DNA of 64,000 nucleotides from Yamagishiella unicocca (taxonomy: Eukaryota > Chlorophyta > Chlorophyceae > Chlamydomonadales > Volvocaceae): NCBI GenBank assembly GCA_003116995.1, contig BDSL01000203.1, positions 1 to 64,000 on the forward strand. Reading direction: 5' to 3'. Below, piece after piece: positions 25,280 through 37,316 of the stretch. Position numbers and translations under genes: made by a program. Each line of letters opens with the position of its first letter. Position 1 is the stretch's first letter. The notes under the pieces are model-generated. The model saw only the letters and a program-made list of their open reading frames with translations, was not told the DNA's origin and ran no database searches.

Positions 25280-25545
25280 CCTACTCCCTGGCTGGGGGTG
25301 CTCTGTCTCGGCCCCTGCTGCTGATTTTCCTTAGGCTGTTGGCCGTTTTGGATGTTGCCCTTTCCCGGCCGGTGAGGGAGGGCTTTCTCGCCCAGTGGCC
25401 TGTGTCGCGGTCTGGCCCATGGGGCCCTCCTTTCTGCGCTTTGCTCTGACTTCCTGGTAACCGTCGCATGTGGCTTCCTCGCACTAGGCTCGGTGCCATA
25501 CTGGAGGCGTTTGTAATTGTTGGTACTTTTACTTGCAAGCCCACA
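25280..25545 (-). repeat. Dispersed repeat shared with the hAT element at 41.3 kb
   Basis: On the minus strand this matches the + strand around 41,344-41,480. The shared order is TTACnGG, GGAAGCCAGAGC-like, a CCCAATGGGCCAG-like word, a CTGGCCGGGAAA-like word, then AACCGAAAACG-like. Translated in one frame both copies keep GSQS, a GGP.GP segment and LTGRE, and a length difference near the start is 12 bp, a multiple of three. This suggests a once-coding transposon segment. Family not identified. Confidence 0.6.
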
Positions 25546-27047
25546 GTGTCTTTGCATGAGATATCCGCGAATACGCAGAGCGCGCCATACTGTGGTTCAC
25601 CATCACCTATAGTCGAGCGACCAAATATCGTAGAATGGCATCCTTACCCCGCTTGAAGTGCTCCGAATGCATGTGAACCATGCAGTTAACCACAGCGCCG
25701 ACAGACGCCTATATGCCTGCTGCGCATTCAGCCAATGCCCGACGCATTGGAACCACCAACTACGGCTACACCTCCAGGGACCGTCTGCAAGCGGCGCATG
25801 AAGTGAACACAAGATCCGAATAGCCCGTCCCGTGTTGCATATTAAGCACGTCTCCTTCTCGCCCTCCCGCTCCCGTGTAACCCGCATCAGCCCACACAAC
25901 GCCGTAAATGGCGCCAACATCGCAGGGCCCACCTGCATCTGAGAGACCCTTGCCCCCGCTGGTCTCTCTGGTCCTCTGGTTATAAGTTCATCAATTGCAA
26001 CCGGCCAGGTGTTCGTGGTCATTTGTATCCGTTTTGCCCCAGCCTGGCAGCCAGCATGGCACGCGCTCCTTCACGCCCCGTAACCTGGCCTTCAGCGCTA
26101 ACTACCAAGCTGACCACGAAGCAAAATCGCTACCCCGAAACATGTTAGATCGGAATTGCCGTCCCTGCCGCGTGGTCTGGCAGCGCCAGAAGCGCACTGC
26201 CTGCGTATATAGACCCAACACCTCGAGCTCATCAGTCCCATGTTGCAACATGTGCACGAACCGCCTCATCAATCGCTTTCTGGCGCCGCTGACGACGCCG
26301 CGTCGCTCGCACCTCGTACCACGAAATAGAAGTCCAACCCACTGCCCTACCTGGCGCCGCAGGGTAGAGCGAGACATTGCCCGCCATGGTTGGCTGGGCT
26401 GGGGCTCTCACCACACCAGCATCATATTGGCATCACATTCCCACTCTGTATCATTGGGGGCAGCCGGGGCTCCCGTATCCGTCCTACCTACCTAGCTACC
26501 TTACCTGGCTAAAACCCTTGCTTGCACAGGATAATGTCGTCACGCAGCACACCAACGCCAACCCACCTCCTTTACCCCCGAGCACAAAACCAAGTTTCGC
26601 GCGCAGCGGGAGCACAGCGGGAGTACAACCCACGCCACACACATGCGCGCACGAAGCGCCGATTGGCAGCTGCAACGAGCCACATCACCCGGCTGGACTG
26701 GGCCGTCGGCGGAACCAGCCAGCTGCCCCTGGTGGCGCCTCGGGGCGCGGCAACCGCTTGAGTGAGAAATGATCTCATGATGGCAACGAACCCGATATCC
26801 CTCTCGCCCATACCCTAGGCCTATGCTTCCCCTCATTCCCCATACCGTGCCGTACAATACCGTACCGTGACGAATTTACCCGCGTCCTGTGCACGTTAGC
26901 TGTACTTGGTCAGTGCAACTAGACAGGAAAAGCCCACAAACACCCACACATAAGAACAGAACTGTCCGCATCCCGATGCAGCAGGGACACGGGCGGCGCT
27001 CTCACCATCATCGTGGAATGCGCATCAGAGACAAACGTCATGTAACG

Positions 27048-27123
27048 CCGCACACCGCCGCACACGCACACGCAGGCACACACGCACACGCACCTTAAAC
27101 TAACACACGCAGGCACACACGCA
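27048..27123. repeat. CA/CACG microsatellite
   Basis: Repeats of CACACGCA and GGCACACACGCAC interrupted by CCTTAAACTAACA. Simple-sequence DNA only. Confidence 0.85.
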
Positions 27124-28462
27124 CTGCTGCTGGCCTTCCTGCAGCAGAACTTGCCAAGCCGGTGCCAAACATGGGTCTATACGCTGCGTCAGACGAAGCT
27201 ACCGTGTCGTACCTTGCCGCAAACAACTCGGCAACATCTCTCTCCATACCTCACAGCGACGCCCTGGATCCAGGTCGGCAGGGCTCCAAGCCTCACACCC
27301 CTTGGCCAGCGCGCTAGCCCTTTGGTATAAACCATCGTAACCCACTCCGCGGCCTCACACCACTCGCCTCACTCATCCGTCCCAAGGGTGGTGCTCCCAG
27401 CAAATCAGCAACTCCTCCCACAGCCGCATTCAATGGCACGGTTCCCGCACAACAAGTACTTGGCACACATGCTGACAAACGTGCAACAACAAACCGTCTT
27501 TCTTCGCATCCGCGAGCAATGCGATGCGGCCCGGGCCTCTGAATCCGGGTGGGGCGAACCTGCCGCGCCCGCCCCACGATTTAAAATCCCGCAGAGCTGC
27601 TCACCACAGTGCTTCTGCCTGCCTGCACGGGCTCTGCTCGTTGGTTCGACCAAGGGAGGCCACTCTCTCTCCCACGCTCCTGGCATGATTGCGTAAAACG
27701 GGTTCCAGGCCAACCTATCGTACGATGCAGCCACATGCCAGCGCCGGCCCGGCTGGCTGCTGCACTGGGCCGCCGGGCTCAGCGTCAGCCTCCACGAGCA
27801 GGTGCCGCACCGCATCGCCGACACCAAGTGATTCTCATCCTCGTCGTTGATAACTGGGTCTCCTTGCCGCGACCCTACCAGCCGGACCACGCCGGCGCGA
27901 GCGAGCAAGGGGACAAGCGAGCGAGCGAGCATAGGAAAGCATATTACGGTAACCGGGCAATAAGGCCCGCCGGCAATTACCGGAGGGTGCCGGCGCTCAG
28001 CACAAAAGACCCCATTCAGCGAGTCATCTGGCCATCCAGGTTCTTTCCTCCCCCACGGCAAAATCCGCCACATACACACTATAAACACGACCAACAAACA
28101 AGTGCAGCCGCCTCCGCACACCGGACTGAAGGTCAGCAGAACACCATTCGCACTCGTCGCCGCCGCCTCCCGACGCGAGGTAGTCGCGATTCCAATAGAA
28201 GGGGATAGCAAAGCCAGTCGTCACGGCCGACCGCAGTGCGCAGCAGATATAACCACCACTCGGCCCGAGTATCAAGAGTGTGGCACCAGCACGCATCGAG
28301 CACCCCACGCCCCTCGCCCCCGAGTCTAACGCTCGCCGCTCAGGGAGCAGCCGCGGCCTGCGCGGCCCTTTACGAAGCCCTCCCACAGCGGAGACACACA
28401 CCGTGTGCTACCCTTAAAAAGAGCCAAGTGTTCGGTGCCACCTAGTTCCAAAGGCTGGCTGC

Positions 28463-28467
28463 TTACA
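28463..28467 (-). terminator. Possible polyadenylation signal (TGTAA) of the zinc-finger gene
   Basis: On the minus strand this reads TGTAA, the usual polyadenylation signal in Chlamydomonas and relatives. It lies about 690 nt downstream of the zinc-finger stop codon and I saw no closer copy on that strand. Assigned by motif and position only. Confidence 0.35.
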
Positions 28468-29156
28468 TACGCGACACGACACGCCCACACGCCCTTGCCC
28501 CGCAAGGACTCTGGCGGCCAGCCAAACGAAACTGACCCGTGCCCTGCTGGGCGGGCAGGGAGGGGGCCCTATAAGAGAACGCACAACAGCGTCGCACCTC
28601 ATTCCATCTCCACACGGCGGGTGGCACCCGCTCATAGCAAAGCAAAGCGAAGCACAGCTCACACGCGGCCCGCCGCCTGACCTGGCGTTGCAGCCGTCGT
28701 CCGTGGCGGTGAACCCCGCAAGCGAGCATGCACGTGCTGAGCCCGTCCCGCGTGCAGCGCAAAATGGCAGGAAGGGCCAGCAGCACACCCAGCAGCTCAT
28801 CACACATTTGCTATAAGACCGCAGCGCCTGTACCTGACTGGTATGTTCAGCTAGCCTTGCCACGCTAGCGGTTCGACAATCGAGGAGCCCAGGAAGCCCA
28901 TACGGACCCCTTCGTCGCCTACTTTGGGGGAGTTCTGTGCAAGCAAGCAAACCGACGCAACCCGGACAATTCCTGCCTGTACCAAAGACATAAACATCTG
29001 CACTCCAATGTCCCCGTTTGCTTCAGCAACGAAGGTTTCCCACGCCCCTCTGGGACAGCATATCCCGCATATCCCGCACCAGGACCCCCCGACCCCAAGA
29101 TTCCCCAACCCCACGGCACCAGCACTGCCCGCACCGCGCGATGCTTCTCCACAACC

Positions 29157-30332
29157 CTAGGAGGGTCCACCGCCCTGTCCGGGCGCGCCACCCATGGGGG
29201 CATTGGCGGTCCCTGCACTGCCGCCGCTCGCGACCCCTTCAGCGCCCGGCCGCACCACACCCGGGCCCGCAAAGCAGCTCAGCAGCGTCCCCGCGTCGTC
29301 CAGGCAGTCCAGCAGCCGGCGTATGACCGCAAACTGGTCCGGAGGCATGTACTGCGCGAGCAGGTCCAGCAGGTAAATCCGGGTTGCCGCCTGGGCCCGC
29401 CCCTGGAGCGCTTGTCGCAGCCAGTCCCGCACCGGGAAGGACGCGACGACGGGGTGGGTGGCCACACCTGCGTGGCTCAGCTGCAGCTGCAGCGACGATA
29501 GCAGAAGCATTTCAACCTCGGGGTCGATGCGAGCAGCCGCGGCGGCGGCGGCGGCGGCGTTCTGCATGTCGGCTGCTGCCGCCGCTGCCGCCGGCATGCT
29601 GCCCAGCAGCGGCGAGGACAGCTGGCGGCGGTAGCCCAGCCTGCCAGTGGCATCCGCGTACAGGCCCTGCGAGCAGGCGGGACCCGGCCTTGCGCGTAAC
29701 TGACAGGAAGGCATGCAAAGTGGAAACTAGTGTACCGAGAAAGGAAGTGAAGATGCTGGCGCTATATCAGGTTAAAGTGGTTCCCATTCCCTTCGGACAA
29801 ATGACGTCATGGGACGGGTAGACGGGTTGTGTGCGCGTCACCATCAAGCTGATCCAAGCCGTTGAATGAAGTCAGCGCGCATCACTTCCACGAGGGCTTG
29901 GTGACGACAAACAGCCACTTCGTTCCGGTCTCCCTGGGACTCCCGACATACTCCCCCCGAACCCTCCCGCCCCAAATACCCCAACCCCAAATCCCCACCC
30001 CCACGCCGCAGCCCCAGCCTCAGCTCGAGCCCACCTGCGGCCCGCTGCCTTCGGCCGAGCCCCCAGCAGCAGCGTGTTGCTGTTGCTGCTGCTGTCCCGC
30101 GGCTCCCGCCAGCTGCAGCTGCTGGACCTGGTGGCTCAGGTGGTCCGCTGCCGCCGAGGCCGCGCCCTCCGGCGAGACGGCGCTGTAGGCGCGGGGTGCC
30201 CCGGCCCCAGCGCGCTGGCCGCCACTCAGCTGCGAAGACGGGTTGGTACTGTTGCTGTTATTGTTGATGGTGTACATCACGCCATGTTTTGCTTTATGCT
30301 GCTGCTGTTGCTGCTGTTGCTGCTGTTGCTGC

Positions 30333-30364
<32 letters not shown>

Positions 30365-33300
30365 TTGTTGTTGGTGAAGGTGTTGTTGGTGGTGGTAGCC
30401 GATCTGACTCCCTGGCTGGCTGGGCGGCGGGCCATAGCCGGTCAGCGAACTGCGCTCGCGGCTGTTGCCGCCGTTCGTCTGCAGGACGACGATGGGCATC
30501 CAGCCGCTCAAGGCGCCTGTGTGCGGGCAGTCCGGACAACAGAAGTGGTGAGGATGTGTGAGGATGTGCAGCGGAGACACGTGTGGATTGAGTGACTGCC
30601 TAACTGACTGGCCAGGGCGATGACGACCCCTGAGATCAGCCCCGCCAAACCTCATGCCTCCGCATCACAGTAGTAATACAACTCAACAAGCTCCGCCCAC
30701 CCAAAAACTGCCCACCTGACTGCTCAGTGTCCTCCGTGTTCATCTCAAGCAAGTTAGACGACGGGAGCGCCAGGGTGGAGGAGTGCGGCTGGGCGGTGAA
30801 GTCCAGCGTCGCGGTTGCGCTGGAGTGCCCCAAGTCGACTCCCCCTCCGGCCTGCTGCTGGTGTGGCACCCACCCGCCAGCGCCGCTAGGCCCAGGGGGC
30901 GCCACGTGCTTCAGATGGAACGGCCCGGACTGCTGCTGGTGTTGCTGCTGCTGGCCCGGCCCCTGCTGCGGCGGCCGCCCCAGCGGCGGCGACGTCAGGG
31001 CTGGATGCATACCGCCCGGCTGACCCGGGATTCCGCTGCTACCCATCCGATGCATGTGCATGTGCTGCTGCTGCTGCACGGCTTGCGCATGTTGCTGTTG
31101 TTGTTGCTGCTGCAGTTGCAGCTGCTGCTGGTGGTGATGCAGCTGCTGCAGGTGCTGCTGCAGCTGGGGGGCGCCCAGCGGCAGCGGCCGGCCGCCGGGA
31201 GGGTGCCCCGGCCCCTGCGAGCCCTGCGGCGCGCCGGAGACGCCCCCGCCGTCCCCCACAACGCTTCCTGCGCCGGGCCCTGCGCTGCCGGCGCCGCCGA
31301 CGAAGATGCCGAGGGACGCCAACCCCGAAACCGTCAGTTGGTGTTGGCTGGACGAGGCGGGCGTGTACAGCGAGGCCGCGGATGTGGACTCTGACGGCGG
31401 GTGCGCCCCTTCGGTAGGATGGCCGGGCCCGCCGCCTGGCCCGGCCCCCATCAGCTGTCCGGATAGGGTCGTAGAGTGGGCGCCCGTCAGCGTACCGGCC
31501 CCGCCACAACCCGCAAGCGGGGCCTCCTCCGTAAGGCCCGTGTAGAGCGTGCTGCCGTTGGAATTGGTGCGGTACAGCTGGCCAGAGGTGGACGGCTGGT
31601 TTTGGAGCGGCGGGACGAGCGGTAGGGATGAGCTGTCGACCGGCAGGGACGTGACCGTGTCCAGGTCATATGGCGCCACGGCGCTGGCGTTGCTCACGCT
31701 GAGGCGGCGCTGCATGGTGCTGGGCCCGGAGGCGGGACCGGCCTGGCGGCGCAGCTGCTGCTGCAGCTGGTGGTGCTGCTGGGAGGTGTGGAGCAGTGCG
31801 CTGGGGTCGCTGTTGATGCTCTGGGACGGGCCTCCTGCGGGGGGAAGGGGGCAGCGGATCGGGGCGTGGGGGAAGCAGGAAGGAAGGAGCAGGAAGGAGC
31901 TGCAGGGGGGAGAGGATGGGAGGTCCACCACCCGCCGGGACAGCAGGGATCGAGGACTCAGCGAGGGCGCCACAACGCGCAGGATGTGAACGGCCATTCA
32001 GAGCAAGATCGGGAACTAAGGGCAAGGCGTGACGCAGGACTTTGCACTCCGGTGCAGGGCCGGATCACAGGGTGTCGGGACTCCTGCTTGGGTGCTTCCA
32101 GGCGGTGCAGGCTCCAACAATGCGCAAGTCCCTCCAGCACATCGCTCGGCTCGCGCGCCACCACCCACACCCTCCCCCTAGATTACGTGGCCAACAAGCC
32201 GTAACCGAAGCGTTCTCCGATCCTCGTTGAACATACCGGTACCCTCCCCTTCAAGGAAGCCGCACGCGATGCCAGCCTCCCATCCCCTCGGGACTTCGCC
32301 CAGACTCGCCCATTCCCCGACCCGCTCAGCCCCCAGAGGCGACGCACGCTCACCTCCCAACCAGGGGAGAAGTGGCGCCGCCGACATCGCCCGCGCACCT
32401 GCCACCACCCGCACGTCCACCACGGAATGGCCGCCGCCCCCACCCGGCATCAAGCCACCGGACTGCTGGTGCTGCAGCTGCAGGTGCTGCTGCAGACCCG
32501 CGGCCTGCATGACCAGCCGGGAGCGGCTGCCCACACCGCCGCCGCCGCCCATAGCGGCGACGCCGGCGGCGGCTGCAGCGGCCGCGGCCGCGTGACCCGG
32601 CACAGCTGCGTTGCGCGCTGCCGCTGCCTCGGCGTCTGTGCCGTTGGGCTGACCGCCGGTGACGGCGCCGCCTCCGGGACCTAACCCCACCTGCCCCATG
32701 GACGCAGGGGTCTCATTCTCAGCGGGGTTGCCGACGGAGCCGGGGCCCCGTTGCGACGCCTGCTGCTGGTCACCGCTGGGCCCACTGCTGCCCGGGCCGC
32801 CCTTCCACGGCACTCGCAGCTCCTCCAAGCTGTGTGCGAAGAAGCACGAGGGGCGCGTGCATTGGCTGCCGTACGTGCACATGAGAGCCTTGTATCTGGG
32901 ATTTCGGAGGGCGGGGTAAGGGCACAGCGCGCGATTAGCGTGCTAGCATCGTGGCGGTGCTGAGGGGGCAATGGGTTCGATTATTTCGGTCGTGGTAGGG
33001 ACACGCCAGGTGCCGGCTGTCCAAGCAGGTACCGTGTAGGACGCAAGGCGTACCCAGACAGCACTCATAGCAGCACGGTGGAAGCAGCGTGGGGGGCGCG
33101 ACTGCGAAGAGCCCGCATCCCAAACCACCACAAGGCGGCATCTTCGGCGTGGTCGTCACCAATTAGAGTGGTCCAGTGGTATCATGAAGTGCTATAAGCC
33201 CCACAGACACACGCATAGCCTCCATTTGTATGCTTATAAACCCTGTCAACCTGCAAAGCCGCGCTATTGCACCTCCCCCGCACAACACCCGGCCCGACTA

Positions 33301-34477
33301 CTAGCGATTGGCGCCTGTCCTCACCGCTGCGGGTGGAGCCACTGCTCGAATACGTTGTGCGCGTAGCCGCATGAATCGCCGGCAGGGCATCCCGACTTCT
33401 GCAACATAACAGATGATATTGGGGGGAGGGTGAGACGGGAAAGTTGGCGCCCGCCTTCGGAAGGTGGGCGTCAGCGGTCAGACGGCGACCTCAGGGTCGA
33501 AGCAGCGCAGCAGGACACACGACACACGTCAGCAGGGTTAGGAAGAGCCCGAGCTCATTGCATGTCCGTATCCGTATCTCCGGCGCATTGGAGGTGCGAC
33601 GTCAGACAGTTGACACGCACCCTCCTGCGGGTCGTCGTGTATCCTAGTGGAGGCTATGCCGTCAGTCTGGTCCAGGGTGCGGCATTAACAGTTTCCCCTT
33701 AGTTGTCATAGTTGCAAAACATGGCCGTGCCGTTTTGGCCAGCCCGAGTGTGTCCTCCCCTACCGTGCCTCCCTACGGGCTCCCCCTTGCTGTCCTTTTC
33801 TCCTCGCCACAGGCGGCTTTGCGGCGCGGCAGAGTGTCACGCTGTCACCCCACGAACCCCTCCCTCGCCTCGCGCCCCCACGCTGATGCCAGAATGACGC
33901 TGCGGACTCTGGGGATTCCATGCCGGGGATTTCCAAAAGACAGTGGGCGCAACACAGGTCGGATCCGACCCGGTGCTTCCAGTCGACAACATCACGTTGC
34001 GTTCCGCGACAAGTAGGCATCTACGCGAGCCATGTCACGCCTCCCGGCGCCCGCGCTACAGCTGCAGACCCCTCGGCTGCACTCACCGACTTGACATTCG
34101 GGCACAGCACAGGTTGGTAATTGAACAGTGTTGGATCTCGACGCCGGGCTGTTTCACCCGGATGAGCGCATGGACAGCTGGACCATGAATGAGCGTATGT
34201 CTTCGTGCATGGCACTACCTGTCCACGAATATGGCGGGCCAGGAAGATAGTAGGCAAGCAACAAAAAAGGACCAAAGCTAGCACACGGGAGCACTGATTT
34301 GACACTTTTAAGGTGCGACGTGTGCACGTCGCCATAGCGAAGGGCATCACAGCGGCACGTCGCCGGCGGCAAGTCTCCAAGCGCAGCCGATGCGAATTTC
34401 AGATCTAAGGTTACCTTGAAGCTGAGCATCCAGAACTCATCACTGTAATTGCCCTTATGCTTCAGGCAGTGCGCCAT
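29157..34477 (-). CDS. RR-TZF type tandem CCCH zinc-finger protein with Gln/Ala-rich tail
   Basis: Predicted about 973 residues, likely an RNA-binding regulator of mRNA fate, as plant RR-TZF proteins are. Exons on the minus strand: 34477-34415, 34218-34087, 33398-33325, 32895-32354, 31834-30716, 30516-30035, 29666-29157; phases agree at every junction. The N-terminal part reads SDEFWMLSFK then YAHSWSSCPCAHPGE and ARRRDP, the Arg-rich motif that precedes the fingers. The fingers follow C-X8-C-X5-C-X3-H, 16 residues, then C-X5-C-X4-C-X3-H, ending CFFAHSLEELRVP, as in plant TZFs. The rest is low complexity: Gly/Ala runs, two Gln-rich blocks coded by CAG/CAA, then a helix-prone C-terminus with RIYLLDLLAQYMPPDQF. 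The start ATG at 34477 is uncertain because an acceptor lies just upstream. The last exon could begin 36 nt earlier at an alternative acceptor. Confidence 0.92.
30296..30372 (-). repeat. CAG/CTG triplet repeat coding polyglutamine
   Basis: A run of CTG/TTG triplets on the + strand, read as CAG/CAA on the coding strand, giving about 25 consecutive glutamines in exon 6 of the zinc-finger protein. A second Gln-rich block lies at 31070-31160 in exon 5. Such tracts usually vary in length between strains. Confidence 0.9.
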
Positions 34478-37316
34478 CGGAGGCGGTTGCCCCCGGAATC
34501 ACGTATGGGACTCCTGTAGGTCAGGTTGGCCTCACAAATGTCAGAGAAATGAGATGACTACCGTTTCCATGTTGTCGTATGAAGTTCTCGCAAAAAAGCA
34601 CAAGCGTCGCCGCTTGCGGGACCGCGACGACTGCGGCACCTCCTCTGATAGGAAAACGGCGCACTATGATTGGCAAGGGCAGGTGCATTCATTTGCAGAC
34701 TCGCCTGAGGATTCAGGGCCTCCAAGGAAAACGGCCGGTGCCGTCCTTTTCGCCTGTCAACAGGCAGAAATATCCATTACCGCATATGGAGCCCACAGAC
34801 GCGTAGTTGCGCGTTGTCTGGACGGCTTTTGCAAGCGATCCCATGCGGCGGTCGCCTGCCCTACAATATGTATCCTGCCTGGACACCAAGGTTTCCTCCG
34901 GGAAACTTAACGCTACAGGATCATTCAGTACCTATGAATGCCCTTAGCTAATACGCTGGCAAGGGTCGCGTATAGAATGTAGGAAGGCAAGTGTACGGAG
35001 AGTGGCGAGGCAATTAATTCGGATTTCGGGAGCAAACCGACGTGGAACAGAAGCCTTTAATTGCAAAAACAATGAAGGTTTCCTATCAAATAGCAGTCGC
35101 CCTAAGCCGACGTAGGCTACGGATGAGGAGCAGTACAAATCCGACGCCTTCGAAATGCGGCACAATCCATGCGCGGCCGGTTGGACGTTTTTAACAAGCG
35201 TTTTTGTTTTGCATCTACCAAGAATCAAATACGATCTTCCCAATGCTGGAAACAACCTGTTTGGTCAGCACAGCGGCGAAATACACGTTGCACAAATATT
35301 CTCTAAGACGGGTCTGAGTAACACCAGCAGTTGTCAGGCATCGGTGCAGCGCGCAATAAGTACATTAGAATGCAGCTAATGGCTCCAATGATCGATGCAG
35401 CTAACTCCGTTCATAGGGCTCACTGTCGCATCGAAAGCGTTGTACAAGCTATGCCTCGCTCCCACTCTGCACACATGCCACCTTGGTAGCCTGTGCTCTG
35501 CATGGATTTGACTTTTTCCCCTTTCCTTTGCTGAATGTACCCCAAATCCACGAGCCTCCTTGCTCGTGGGCCTTACAAGCTCGCCGGAAACGTAAAACAT
35601 TACACACCCAACCAATCAATGGAACCAGAGTGTGCAAACTAGGGCAGATGCTAAAAGATGTCAGCCGGGTATGGCATCAGAGGTCCGTTTTCCTTGCCCG
35701 CTCCGGCAGCCAAGCCGGCAAACATGTCACGCTGTGTCACGCCGCTATGTCATGGCATGGCACAAGGCGAGCTTGACACAACGTCTCTTGGGCTGGAGGA
35801 ACAGATGGGTTCGGAGGCGTACAGCGTGATTGTCGTGTCGTACGTCCGCTTGGGACTGGTGCTGCCAGTGTAGCAGCAGTCCCGCCGGCGTCAGGATGCA
35901 CCTCCGGGATGTCGAAAGCGGTGCCTCGTCCTCACTCCTCATTGGCATCGCCGAGGATGGGGCCCTCTGTGGTTGGTTAAGAGCATACCGGTGTGGAGGC
36001 CACAGTACTTAACGTATCCTGGTTGCGTCCTGATGTATTTAGGGTTGGCGTCGGAGGGAAGGAAGTCTGTGTTGCTGTTGCTGCCGTGCGGGGAAGCAGG
36101 TAGAAACCTGTAGAAACAACCGAAATCATGGGTTATAGTAGGAAATGAGGCAAGAAGAGAGGGAGACGGAAGCAGAAGGGGAGAGCTGCGGGCATCGGGA
36201 CTTCGGGAGCGAGCCTGCCCTGCTCTGCCACCATTGTTCACCAACGACGAGTGGCGAAATCTGTTCGTGTCGCACGGTATATCGTGTCGTCCATCCTGGT
36301 ACCTTGTATCAACTTGATCTCCTGAACCCACTCTTTTCGGCCATGTTATGGGCCAGTTAAGTTTTATAAGCCGATCAGTGGGGGAACCGATATAGGTTCA
36401 AGTGCTCTGCAGTGCATATGCAGCGCAGGCGTGAAGGAAATTGAGGGACACACGACGGCGTTCGCGCGCATGCAAGCTTTGTGAGACGTGGCAACACCAC
36501 GCAATTCCGCTTCATGGGTATTAATTCCATCTCACGGAATGGAGGTTAGCTGCAATCTGTCCAATGAGGCGTCAGCGAGATCACAGACCCGCCGATTTCG
36601 TGTACAATTGCGGTATGCTTCGCAGTTGTCAGTGTCGGTTGCGTCACATTGCTCGGTCCTTCGCAATGCGCCGGATCCTGTGGATCTTGGCAAGGGACGT
36701 CAGACGTCTAGTGCAGCGAGCCCATGAAGGTCCGCACATGCGAAAAACATACAAGTTTGAACGCAATACAAAAACGATGCGCCCCGCGCCTCATCACGCC
36801 GCGTATCTAATCGGTGTCCACGCAACCGGAAACGCGTCTCGACACACAGCTGGATTGCATACCCGGAGAACCAACAAACAAGCTCAACAAAAGCAGGTGC
36901 AACTCAAAAAAACAGGACAACTTCCAAGACTACCCAAGTTGACATCCGACCCCACCCTTAAATCCTGTCCGAGGGGCCCAGTGACTCTGCAGGTGCCATC
37001 TGAGCCGTTCAACCGCGCATGCCCCTGCCAGCAGCCTGCACGTGAACGACCCTCGGGTCGTTAGCTACTTCCGTGTCGCAAGCTTTACTAGAGGCGAAAC
37101 AGCACCAGCGCTTGCGGGACAATACACGGTCACCTCTATCCTTTACGAGCATCCCGAAGAAGGCACCATATCCCCCTGTCCGGACCTTGCATATAATGTG
37201 TTTCTTTACCCGAATGGCGCTACTTGCGTGCCACAGCGTTAATCCGGAATTTTCACCCAGGGTCATAAAGTATCTGTGGGCCGTACCACGGCATATCAGG
37301 CTCGTACAGCGCTGTT
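34478..37316. other. No confident gene; lower-GC spacer
   Basis: About 2.8 kb between the zinc-finger gene (5' end) and the CHI-fold gene (3' end). It should contain the promoter of the former and the 3' UTR of the latter. Only short frames occur; one possible gene fragment is listed separately. Confidence 0.45.
35876..35985 (+). pseudogene. Possible RCC1-like repeat fragment
   Basis: One frame reads VESGASSSLLIGIAEDGALC followed by GW, matching the RCC1 blade pattern (C/S-G, small residues, hydrophobic pair, EDG, hydrophobic, GW). No neighbouring blade or phase-compatible exon is visible, so it is either a lone decayed exon or chance resemblance. Confidence 0.25.

Larger units (their letters stand above)
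22787..28462. other. Repeat-rich intergenic region, no confident gene
   Basis: About 5.7 kb holding dispersed repeat copies (listed separately) and many short, Pro/Arg-rich frames on both strands. None shows a recognisable domain or a consistent exon chain. The 268-codon minus-strand frame at 27405-28211 has scattered Cys and Trp but matches no family I know. Confidence 0.5.

Noticed and set aside
27405..28211. 268-codon minus-strand frame as a gene
   Set aside because: Cys/Arg-rich composition typical of antisense GC-rich sequence, no domain, no neighbouring exons with matching phase.
30289..30561. Plus-strand Val/Ala/Leu-rich frames over the CTG repeat
   Set aside because: They are antisense to the zinc-finger coding exon and exist only because of the triplet repeat.
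32940..33020. Possible second tRNA (GGGTTCGATT-like B box)
   Set aside because: No pairing acceptor stem or anticodon arm could be formed around it; it lies just 5' of a zinc-finger exon, in an intron.
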